From positions 1 to 26,401 of the IMG/VR virus record IMGVR_UViG_3300009610_000078: a DNA stretch of 26,401 nt. The stretch is one strand, 5' to 3'. The position numbers and the translations under genes are program-made. Below are positions 5,419 through 12,746 of the stretch, one piece after another. The notes beneath the pieces were generated by a model. It saw nothing but the letters and a program-made list of their open reading frames with translations. It searched no databases and was not told the DNA's origin. Each line of letters starts with the position of its first letter. The stretch's first letter is position 1. This stretch comes from a virus.

Positions 5419-7892
5419 AGTGTCAAAACTCCGTCTGCAAGTCCGGCCCGGATGGCAAATCCGCAACCTCGGATTTGCACCCGAACACTGGGTTGTGCCC
5501 AGTGTGCCAGAAGCGCTTGATCACGGGACCCAAGCCTGACGACTGTATGGCGTGCCCCCTCTACGAGATTGGTGAGGGGTACGCCTATGGTGTCGGACCC
5601 ACGGATGCCGATATGATGTTCATCGGCGAAGCACTCGGCGAGGAGGAGGCCCGTAGGGGCCTCCCCTTCGTCGGTGGCTCTGGCCGGGTGCTCACTGCGC
5701 TGATGGGCCAAGCGGACATCCGCCGTGACGAGGTCTACATAACCAATGCCGTGAAATGTCGGCCACCCAAGAACAGGAAGCCAGACGATGAAGAAATCCG
5801 ATGGTGTGCCCGCTACCTCGTCAACGAGCTCAAACTCGTCAACCCCAAACTCCTCGTCCCTCTCGGAGCGACTGCGCTCTACGTCACTACAGGAAAGACA
5901 GAGATCGGTAGCTATCGCGGGATACCTATTGAGGGCGCTGGAGGAAGGAAGGTTCTCCCCACGTTTCACCCCGCGTTCGTCATGCGTACACAAACGTTCT
6001 GGCCGGTCGTCGTCTGGGACCTCGTCAAAGCGAAGCGGGAATCGCGGTTCCGGGAAGTCCGTCGCATCGACGTGGAGTATTCCATCCTCCCTGATGCTGA
6101 GGATCACGCAGATGCTGTTAGAAGAGAAGCCGAACTCACCGGCTTCGTCTCGATCGACGCCGAGACAACGAGCCTCGACGTCCATGAAGCTCACATCAAA
6201 TGCTACGGCGTCGGGTCGGCCGCAGGTCGTGCTAGGGTTTTCCGCTGGACCCCTCAAGCTCAGCGCCTACTCTACGGGCTCCTCTCAGATCCTACGATTG
6301 TTAAGGTCGGACAAAACTCCGAATCCTACGACTGGCCCCTCTTCGAAGACAAACGGCCAGGTTGGCGAGTAGCGGGGAACACCTGTGACACGATGCTCAT
6401 GTTCCACCTTACAAACTCCGACCTTCCGAAGTCGCTGGACAACATCAAGACCTTCTACACGGACATGGAGCACTGGAAAGATGACTCTATGTACAAGGGT
6501 GATGAGGTTGGACTGGCCACTGGCTGCGCTAAGGACGTGGACGCGACCACACGTGCTTACCTGGGCCTTCGCGCTGAGATCCACAACATGGGGATGGATG
6601 ACCTCCTATACAAGAACGTGATGCCCCTGCAACCCATCCTCCGTCGCATGGCCGACCGTGGAATTCGGAAGGACACGGACAAAGCGGAACTCTGGGCACA
6701 TGGAATGACCGCGGCCGCAGGCCGCTACGAACAGATGCTCCGGGATGCAGTGGGTCAGCCTAACCTCAACGTGCAGAGCCCCAGGGAGTTGATGAAGCTC
6801 CTGTACGACACCATGGGCCTTCCCGTTCAACACGTGAAGGACCAGAAGGGCGGGATGCGTGCTACGGCGAACGCGGCGGCGGTGGAAGCGCTGGTCGAGA
6901 AGTTCCCGGAGAACAAGATCCTGGGCCTGATCAACGAGATCCGAAGCGCTCACCACACCGTCAGCACGAATCTAGAGGTAAAGACCGATGAGCAGGGCTT
7001 CGTCCACCCACGTTTCGGGTGTGCTAAAGCGGCAACTGGGCGTATCAATTCGTGGGATCCGAACGCCCAGAACATTCCGAAGAAGCTCCGGGAGATCTAC
7101 ATCCCGGACGATCCAGATCACGTTTTCATCAGCGTGGACTGGAGCCAGGTCGAGTGGCGAATTGCAATGGCACTCTCTGGCGATCCTTACGGTCTCGGAC
7201 TTCTGGCGGCTGGTCAGGACATTCACGAGGTTACGGCCGCAGAGGGTTTCGGTCTACCTCTTTCTCGAGTCCGAGACCTCGTTCCCGGTAAGCAGTACAA
7301 TTACCGTTACGCCACGAAGTTCATCGTGTACGGCCTCGGCTACGGACGGGGAGCACAGTCAATCGCTCAGCAGCTCGGGACAACCAAGTCGTGGGTCGAG
7401 TCCTTCCTGCTCCGCTTCTTCAACAAGTACCACGTGTACGAACGGTGGCGCAAGTCCCTCGAGGAACAGGTCGAGCGACAGCACTTCCTCGCTAACCCGT
7501 TCGGCCGACGGAGGTGGTGGTACACCAGGCAAGTGACGGAGATGTACAACTTCCCTCCGCAGAGCACGGGAGCGGACATGATGTACGTCGCCATACGGGA
7601 AGCGGACGAGCAGCTCCCACACGGAGCGAGTGTAAGGCTTACCGTGCACGACGAGCTCGTGGTTGTGAGCCACAGGGATGTAGTGAAGGAGGCCACGGAA
7701 TGTCTCACAAGTGTGATGCAACGCTCATGGCCGGAAATCGTGGGCGCCTCACGCGATCCAGCTACAGTGCGCAAGTTCTATCCTCACGGATGGCGCGTGC
7801 CCGCAGAGCCCAGCTACGGGCCGAGGAATTGGATGGAGACGAAGCTGGAAGGGGAAGCACAGATGAAGTTCAGGAAGGAGCTCGGACTATGA
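5415..7892 (+). CDS. Family 4 uracil-DNA glycosylase/3'-5' exonuclease/family A DNA polymerase fusion
   Basis: This 825-residue protein is a probable replicative polymerase with a repair domain in front. Residues 1-35 hold four cysteines (3, 8, 28, 31), a possible zinc ribbon. Residues 40-205 are a family 4 uracil-DNA glycosylase: CMAC (44, 47), GEALGEEEARRGLPFVG, Cys115, Cys131 and HPAF (His185), where four cysteines bind a 4Fe-4S cluster. The exonuclease follows with DAE (248-250), NSESYD and CAKDVDATTRAY. Polymerase motifs are TGRINSWDPNAQNIP, VDWSQVEWR (Asp575), RYATKFIVYGLGYG and HDE (745-747). Tyr639 occupies the position of E. coli Phe762. It starts with GTG at the overlap with the previous stop. 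UDG fused to PolA is rare but is reported in some phages. The fusion could excise uracil ahead of synthesis; this is inference. Confidence 0.9.
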   Translation: MKCQNSVCKSGPDGKSATSDLHPNTGLCPVCQKRLITGPKPDDCMACPLYEIGEGYAYGVGPTDADMMFIGEALGEEEARRGLPFVGGSGRVLTALMGQADIRRDEVYITNAVKCRPPKNRKPDDEEIRWCARYLVNELKLVNPKLLVPLGATALYVTTGKTEIGSYRGIPIEGAGGRKVLPTFHPAFVMRTQTFWPVVVWDLVKAKRESRFREVRRIDVEYSILPDAEDHADAVRREAELTGFVSIDAETTSLDVHEAHIKCYGVGSAAGRARVFRWTPQAQRLLYGLLSDPTIVKVGQNSESYDWPLFEDKRPGWRVAGNTCDTMLMFHLTNSDLPKSLDNIKTFYTDMEHWKDDSMYKGDEVGLATGCAKDVDATTRAYLGLRAEIHNMGMDDLLYKNVMPLQPILRRMADRGIRKDTDKAELWAHGMTAAAGRYEQMLRDAVGQPNLNVQSPRELMKLLYDTMGLPVQHVKDQKGGMRATANAAAVEALVEKFPENKILGLINEIRSAHHTVSTNLEVKTDEQGFVHPRFGCAKAATGRINSWDPNAQNIPKKLREIYIPDDPDHVFISVDWSQVEWRIAMALSGDPYGLGLLAAGQDIHEVTAAEGFGLPLSRVRDLVPGKQYNYRYATKFIVYGLGYGRGAQSIAQQLGTTKSWVESFLLRFFNKYHVYERWRKSLEEQVERQHFLANPFGRRRWWYTRQVTEMYNFPPQSTGADMMYVAIREADEQLPHGASVRLTVHDELVVVSHRDVVKEATECLTSVMQRSWPEIVGASRDPATVRKFYPHGWRVPAEPSYGPRNWMETKLEGEAQMKFRKELGL

Positions 7893-8122
7893 AAATTGGA
7901 GACATCGAGAGGGACAGCCACACCTCGTGCTACACATGTGGCTGCGGCTGCTTCACCAAGGTGTACAACGTGAACATGCAAGGACGGGGAGAGGAGACAC
8001 TGCACCCAGCGTACCAGTGCGTCCGCTGTGGCAGCGTGCTCGCGTTCCTCCTGGACAAGAATCGGCATCGGGAGGTTGTGGGCAGCATCTGTGTCGAAGT
8101 GAAGATGGAGGTCGCGAAGTGA
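7889..8122 (+). CDS. Small zinc-ribbon protein
   Basis: This 77-residue protein starts at the ATGA overlap with the polymerase gene. CYTCGCGCF near residues 14-22 and CVRCG near 44-48 form two cysteine knuckles, and strands AYQCVRCGSVLAFLL and VGSICVEVKMEV follow. This is a zinc-ribbon pattern. No enzyme motif is visible. It lies directly before the DpdA-like gene with a GTGA overlap, so it could help that enzyme or the polymerase bind DNA, but this is only context. Confidence 0.65.
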   Translation: MKIGDIERDSHTSCYTCGCGCFTKVYNVNMQGRGEETLHPAYQCVRCGSVLAFLLDKNRHREVVGSICVEVKMEVAK

Positions 8123-8841
8123 AGCTGTGTATGGAGATTCCCGTCGAACACCTCTGGGACCTCTCGCCTCTGTGCGAGATGGACTTCGCCCTGGCACACA
8201 TGGTTCTGGACAACAAGCTCTACGCCGAGTTCTACCGGGAGATGAGTGCACGGGGCAGGGAGGTAATCCTTGACAACAGCTTCCACGAGCTGGGAGTGCC
8301 CCTGAGCCCAGTCGAGCTCCGCTTGGCCGCGAGGGCGATAAAGCCCACAGTGGTCGTTGCGCCAGACCGGCTCGGAGATAGAACGTGGAACTGGGAGCAG
8401 TATGAAGAGACGCTCCGTGTGTTCAAGAAGGAGTTCCAGGTCGGGATCGTGGTTACTGGAGGAGATCCCAACGTCCGGAGCCAGTTCATAGCGGCCGCGC
8501 TAAGCCGAGGTTGCAGCTGGTTCTTCTGGCCCTTCAAGGAGCCACGTAGCGAATGGATCCGGACGCACATCCAGGAGTTCAAGCGATACGAGGTCCGGCA
8601 CCATCTCCTCGGAGTGAACACCCTGTCCGAGCTAAAGAGCATCCGCACGATCCTCGAGGAGCAAGGGATCAAGGCAAGTGTGGACACCAGTAAGCCGATC
8701 AAGTTCGGGCAACAGCTGAAGCGGTTCGAGCCGGGGATCGATTTACGGGGAACGGGGCCGTTACGGATGGACGCTGTCCTGACAAAGGAGGAGCTGGCGT
8801 GCACGTACTACAACGTGGCGTATCTCAGGAGATTCGCATGA
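8119..8841 (+). CDS. dpdA: DpdA-like DNA deazaguanine transglycosylase (TGT-like fold)
   Basis: This 240-residue protein looks like the compact phage branch of the tRNA-guanine transglycosylase superfamily. VILDNSFHELG (Asp52) is in the place of the DSGGF-type motif. VVAPDRLGD (Asp83) follows, then GIVVTGGD, and HHLLGVNTLSELK and VDTSKPI later, consistent with alternating strands and helices of a TIM barrel. DpdA enzymes replace guanine in DNA with a 7-deazaguanine. The proposal rests on both the motifs and the folE, queD and queE genes upstream. No C-terminal zinc cluster of bacterial TGT is seen, which fits a DNA rather than a tRNA substrate. It starts at GTG 8119 in the previous stop. Confidence is moderate because the similarity is remote. 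Confidence 0.65.
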   Translation: MKLCMEIPVEHLWDLSPLCEMDFALAHMVLDNKLYAEFYREMSARGREVILDNSFHELGVPLSPVELRLAARAIKPTVVVAPDRLGDRTWNWEQYEETLRVFKKEFQVGIVVTGGDPNVRSQFIAAALSRGCSWFFWPFKEPRSEWIRTHIQEFKRYEVRHHLLGVNTLSELKSIRTILEEQGIKASVDTSKPIKFGQQLKRFEPGIDLRGTGPLRMDAVLTKEELACTYYNVAYLRRFA

Positions 8842-10229
8842 AGCAGGCGACGCCACTCCCAATCAGCCAGCAGATCGCGAAGCTGATGGAGTTCCTCGCC
8901 GGAGTCAACGACGTACGTGGTGGCGCCCTGTACAACCAGATCCTAGAATGGGTCTTGTTGCTCCCACCCGCCTCTCGCCCGCCTGAACTACTCCGTGCGA
9001 TGCAACACAGCTTCCACCTCACGGACGCGGAGCTCTCTACTGCCTTGGACATGAAGAAGAAGCGGATCCCCGACTTCATGTCCCTGGTGCCAGCGCAGAG
9101 CTGGCTTGCGGACTACATGCTCTTCACCCTCAACACGGAGCCGCCTGATGTCTTCCACTTCTTCGCCGGATGTGTCGCTATTGGAAGCGTGCTGGGCCGG
9201 AACGTCTACTACGACAAAGGGGCGTATCAAATCTACCCTAACCTTGCAGTTCTTATCGTTGCACCCTCCGGGAAGTGCCGGAAGACAAGTGCTTGCAATG
9301 TTGCAATGTCCCTCCTGCGCAAGGGGGGTGGAACTGTACTTGCAGACAAAGCTACCCCTGAAGCTCTTACTGCTGCCTTCCAAGACAAGACGGAGTCCAT
9401 CGCTACGATCTACGCCCCGGAGTTCGCGGTCTTCCTCGGCAAGCAAAAGTACCAGGAGGGGATGATCCCCCTCCTGACCGCGCTCTTCGACTGTCCGAAG
9501 GAGTTCAAGAGCGTCACGATCACGAGGGGAGAGGTGATCCTCTACAACGCGGCCTTCTCAATGCTAGCCTGCAGCACCATGGACTGGATCCAGACCGCCA
9601 TTCCGAGGGACGCGTTTGGTGGGGGGTTCATGTCCAGGCTCCTCTTCGTAATCCAACACGACACTCCCCGGATCTTCCCCCGTCCCCCGGCCATGAACAA
9701 GGAACTGGAATCACGGCTGGTCCAGGGACTCAGAACCCTGAGCGGGTTACGGGGGGAGTTCCACATGACTGCCGAAGGCGAGCAGTGGTACGACAACTGG
9801 TATCTCAACAGAGGGGAGTCAGGGAACACGGACAAGCAGTTCGCCGGGTACTCGGAGCGGAAGCCGGATCACCTTATCCGTCTCGCCATGATCCTCTCAG
9901 CGAGTGGCGGAAGTTCCTTGGTCCTCACTCCTGCTAACCTGAAGCGGAGTCTCCAGATTCTGGAGTGGTTGGAGCTCTTCCTCCCAGGTGCCTTCGGAGA
10001 GATGAACCAGAACGCCTTCGGAGAAGATCAGTCACGGTTGCTGACCCAGCTCAAGCGGAAGGGTGGCAAGATGCTCCACAGCGACTGGCTCCGCTTGAAC
10101 AGCAATCGGATGAGACAGAGGGAGTTCCGGGAACTGATGGAGACCCTGAAGAGCGCAGGCCTCGTCGAGTACGACGCGCCCACACATACGTACTTCCTAA
10201 CAACAGAGGGATGGGCTTTCAACACCTAG
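8838..10229 (+). CDS. DUF3987-like helicase or primase-helicase
   Basis: This 463-residue protein starts at ATG 8838 after AGGAGA. An N-terminal helical part is followed by PPDVFHFFAGCVAIGSVLGRNVYYD, and then the nucleotide-binding strand LIVAPSGKCRKTSA (residues 139-152). The glycine before the P-loop Lys149 is replaced by Arg, an arrangement known in phage DUF3987 proteins. APEFAVFLG with Glu195 fits Walker B, and FGGGFMSRLLFV (260-271) carries the conserved arginine-finger-like segment. A C-terminal helical domain ends in a winged-helix-like part (GLVEYDAPTHTYFLT). A replicative helicase partner for the polymerase is the likely role; no primase motif is seen. Copy 9 of the dispersed motif falls in the GGGF codons, so there protein constraint may explain it. 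Confidence 0.65.
   Translation: MKQATPLPISQQIAKLMEFLAGVNDVRGGALYNQILEWVLLLPPASRPPELLRAMQHSFHLTDAELSTALDMKKKRIPDFMSLVPAQSWLADYMLFTLNTEPPDVFHFFAGCVAIGSVLGRNVYYDKGAYQIYPNLAVLIVAPSGKCRKTSACNVAMSLLRKGGGTVLADKATPEALTAAFQDKTESIATIYAPEFAVFLGKQKYQEGMIPLLTALFDCPKEFKSVTITRGEVILYNAAFSMLACSTMDWIQTAIPRDAFGGGFMSRLLFVIQHDTPRIFPRPPAMNKELESRLVQGLRTLSGLRGEFHMTAEGEQWYDNWYLNRGESGNTDKQFAGYSERKPDHLIRLAMILSASGGSSLVLTPANLKRSLQILEWLELFLPGAFGEMNQNAFGEDQSRLLTQLKRKGGKMLHSDWLRLNSNRMRQREFRELMETLKSAGLVEYDAPTHTYFLTTEGWAFNT
9616..9628 (-). repeat. Dispersed motif copy 9 (core, one mismatch)
   Basis: On the minus strand this reads AACCCCCCACCAA. It lies inside the helicase gene in codons for a conserved FGGGF segment, so it may be coincidence. 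Confidence 0.4.
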
Positions 10230-10237
10230 GAGCCATG

Positions 10238-10621
10238 ATGGCCATTCAGTGGGATCGGATAGCACAGGAGTTGGGATACAAGGACCCACAGCACATGTGG
10301 ACGGTGCTGTACAACAAGCACAGCGTGGGGCAACTGGCCATGCGGTTCGCCATTAGCGTGAACACGGTCCGTGCCGAGTTGAAGCGACACGACATAAGAC
10401 CCAAGCCCCCAGGCGGAGCGAATAACCTGAAGCTCGAGATCACGCCGGCCCTTCTAGAGCGGGTCCAGACGCAGGGCGTGCTAAGCCTGAGCAGGGAGTT
10501 GGAGTTGGATGAGACGACGTTGTACAAGGCCCTCAAGAGGGCGGGTTACAACGCGAGGGGACACAAGGACGAGAGTGGGGGGAGTGATACCCCCCACCAA
10601 GCTATTTCGGAGGAGGTGTAG
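10238..10621 (+). CDS. Double helix-turn-helix DNA-binding protein
   Basis: This 127-residue protein is the last gene of the rightward block. Two helix-turn-helix units are visible: SVGQLAMRFAISVNTVRAELKRH around residues 29-51 and a second ending ETTLYKALKRAGY around 90-105. A basic proline-rich linker separates them. ATG 10238 was chosen because AGGAG lies 5 bp upstream; ATG 10235 is too close and ATG 10211 lies inside the helicase gene. It may be a transcription regulator, and it is the only obvious candidate in the window to bind the dispersed motif. The last 20 bp overlap the convergent 714-aa gene, and the last codons contain motif copy 10. Confidence 0.65.
   Translation: MAIQWDRIAQELGYKDPQHMWTVLYNKHSVGQLAMRFAISVNTVRAELKRHDIRPKPPGGANNLKLEITPALLERVQTQGVLSLSRELELDETTLYKALKRAGYNARGHKDESGGSDTPHQAISEEV
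10575..10597. terminator. Hairpin at the convergent junction, possible bidirectional terminator
   Basis: GTGGGGGG (10575-10582) pairs with CCCCCCAC (10590-10597) across a 7-base loop AGTGATA. It sits inside the end of the HTH gene and 5 bp beyond the stop of the leftward gene. It could stop transcripts coming from both sides, but no U-run follows on either strand. Confidence 0.4.
10588..10600 (+). repeat. Dispersed motif copy 10 (13-bp core)
   Basis: TACCCCCCACCAA, read as part of DTPHQ in the third reading frame. It forms the right arm of the hairpin at 10575-10597 and lies immediately beyond the stop of the leftward block. Confidence 0.65.
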
Positions 10622-12746
10622 TAGATGGGAATCCGAGGAACCGCTTCGTCGCTTCTCCCACATCAGCGTTCCACATCATCTCGAGCGACTCCGTCGTCCG
10701 TCGAATCTGGCCCCACGGAATGGGGACGTTCTGCTGCACGATGTTCCGTCCGAGACGCTGGGCCTGGAGCCGGTCAACCAGGTTCGCGCTCTCGGTCCCC
10801 ATGATCGTAGGGAAGTAGCTCTCCTTCGTCTTCTCCCACGACTTCCCTACATCAATGTTCCCGCCCGCAGCTAGCTTCGCAGCGCTCCCAGCTTGCTGCA
10901 TCATCTCCATATACGGACCACCCGTGTACCCGAACGGGGCAAAGAAGCTCCACTTGCTCAGGTCCACACCCAGCACGCTCGAGGCCCCTAATGCCATTGC
11001 CCCGTTCACGCCGAGCCAGCGACTGAAAGCCGTGATCCGATTCTTCTGGCTTCCCCTCCGATACATGTTCCCCATGTACTCCATGTACTGCGCCGGCCAC
11101 GTACCGTACTGCCCGAGGAAGCGGCCCATCGTGGAATTCATCACGTAGGGATTGTTTCCCCGACTGTAGATGAACTGTGTATCCTGCATGAACTTGAAGG
11201 CCATCTCGTGCTGCGCGGTCTCCACGTTCCCCTCAGCCAGGAGCTTCCGGATCACCTGGGTAAACGGACCCTCCGCGTTGTCCAACCTGTCCAACTTGCT
11301 GGCTTCGAAGAATTGGACCCAGTTCGTCTCACCCTTCGCGAAGCGCTTGAGGTGCGGGAGGCTGTGCCCCATCATTGCATCATAGGCCGTGATGCGCATG
11401 AAGTCATCCGCCGACTTGAAGGCAACGGTCCCCTTCTCTTGGAAGAACCTAACGGCCTCTGACACCTGGCCCGCGACCCCGCGGCCCTGGAATTGACGGA
11501 GTGCATCACTCACTTCCCGGAACTGCTCGTGCTGCACGTTGCGAGTGATCACACCCCTCGCCTCGTAGTACTTCTGCAGCTTCTCGTCCCGCATCCACTT
11601 GACCGCAGTCTTCATCGCGGACAAGGTGTTGTTGATGCCCATATCCGGCATTACGGTCTGAAGGGGCTGCATGAACTGCCGTAGCACCGCGCCCGGATTC
11701 CAAGCCAAGTTAGCCTGGTAGTTCCAGCTGACCATCATCGAAGTGAGGTCCCTCAGGTCACTCTTATTCAGGACCACGGCGATCTTCTTGAACCCACTTG
11801 TCCCGTCCAGCTTGGTGAGAATCCGCCGCATCGACTCCGCAAGGGCGAGTTGCGTCGCATCGGGAGAGTGGCGAACCTGGTGCAGATAGCGGAGGAACAG
11901 TTCCCCAGTCTGAGGGTTCATCTGATCCGCGAACGCCTTAAACTGGTTGACCGCGAGGTTCCAATGCGGGGCGAGGTGTGTCTCCGTGCTCACCGCGCGG
12001 AAGAGGGTCTTCGCGATGATCTGTGCATCCAACTCCCTGTCGACAGGGGCCTCTCCCGTCCGCACGGAACGGGAGATAAGGCTGCTGATTTTCCCGGGTG
12101 TCTTGATCTGACTGAACTTGCTGTAGTCTCCACCCATCGCCCGGATAGTAGGGACGAAGTTGCCCAGCAGCTCCGCAACGTCCTCCGCGCTGTAGTCCAG
12201 CTTCGCGAAGTAGTCCACATACGTCTTCATCAGCTGATCGTGCATCGTCTGGACGTACGCAGCCTTCTCCGCCGGGAGTCCCTTCAAGAGGGCAGCCTTC
12301 CCCTTCTCGTTCCCCGCCATCTCAAACAGCTCCTGGACCATCTCCCTCTCTTGCCGGGTGCTTCCGGAGAAGATCTTGGGAATGATGCTATACGACGCCT
12401 CCGCTAGGAACGTCTCAGCATCCCTCCGACCCAACTCGATACTGCGATACCACGTCCAGAAGGGGATACCGGTCTCCCTCTGCAAGTCCTGCAGCATGTT
12501 CCCCGTAGGACGGAAGAAGCGGGTGATGCTAGCGAAGACGCCCCCTTTATCCGGAGCCAGCTCCTTCCCACCCTTTTGGATGCTGTCCATGATCTCCTGG
12601 TTCATCGCGGCATCGGAGATGTCCAGGTGACGCGGGCCCTCAGCGTCGCGAGGCTCGAACGTCTCCTCCGACTGGCCAACGACCTCTTCCAGGTCCCGAT
12701 TGTCCCGCGGACCCCTAGCAGGGGGGCAGTTTGGCAAAGGCGGCAT
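10602..12746 (-). CDS. Large virion-associated protein, 714 aa (possible LPD38-like or ejection protein)
   Basis: This is the last gene of the leftward block. It is mainly helical. The C-terminal third has GRFLGQYGTWPAQYMEYMGNMYRRG, then a hydrophobic stretch GAMALGASSVLGVDLSKWSFFAPFGY and GGPYMEMMQQ. This resembles the ends of large polyvalent proteins and ejection-type virion proteins of podoviruses (LPD38-like), but I cannot confirm a family. ATG 12746 has a strong GGAGGAG site 4 bp upstream, inside the preceding 1550-aa gene, and overlaps its end by 32 bp in another frame. A fused product by frameshifting is possible (see findings). The 3' end overlaps the convergent HTH gene by 20 bp. 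Confidence 0.6.
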   Translation of the reverse strand: MPPLPNCPPARGPRDNRDLEEVVGQSEETFEPRDAEGPRHLDISDAAMNQEIMDSIQKGGKELAPDKGGVFASITRFFRPTGNMLQDLQRETGIPFWTWYRSIELGRRDAETFLAEASYSIIPKIFSGSTRQEREMVQELFEMAGNEKGKAALLKGLPAEKAAYVQTMHDQLMKTYVDYFAKLDYSAEDVAELLGNFVPTIRAMGGDYSKFSQIKTPGKISSLISRSVRTGEAPVDRELDAQIIAKTLFRAVSTETHLAPHWNLAVNQFKAFADQMNPQTGELFLRYLHQVRHSPDATQLALAESMRRILTKLDGTSGFKKIAVVLNKSDLRDLTSMMVSWNYQANLAWNPGAVLRQFMQPLQTVMPDMGINNTLSAMKTAVKWMRDEKLQKYYEARGVITRNVQHEQFREVSDALRQFQGRGVAGQVSEAVRFFQEKGTVAFKSADDFMRITAYDAMMGHSLPHLKRFAKGETNWVQFFEASKLDRLDNAEGPFTQVIRKLLAEGNVETAQHEMAFKFMQDTQFIYSRGNNPYVMNSTMGRFLGQYGTWPAQYMEYMGNMYRRGSQKNRITAFSRWLGVNGAMALGASSVLGVDLSKWSFFAPFGYTGGPYMEMMQQAGSAAKLAAGGNIDVGKSWEKTKESYFPTIMGTESANLVDRLQAQRLGRNIVQQNVPIPWGQIRRTTESLEMMWNADVGEATKRFLGFPSTTPPPK

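Noticed and set aside
3424-6257. Long antisense ORFs (326 aa at 3424-4404 and 357 aa at 5184-6257)
   Set aside because: They mirror queD, queE and the polymerase gene in GC-rich DNA; composition is unlike proteins and no family is recognised.
9320-9332. AAGGGGGGTGGAA as another motif copy
   Set aside because: The G run is followed by TGG instead of being preceded by TTGGT; it does not align to the motif in either orientation.
580-10600. CRISPR array from the repeated motif
   Set aside because: Copies are irregularly spaced, in both orientations, and lie inside genes; there are no uniform spacers.
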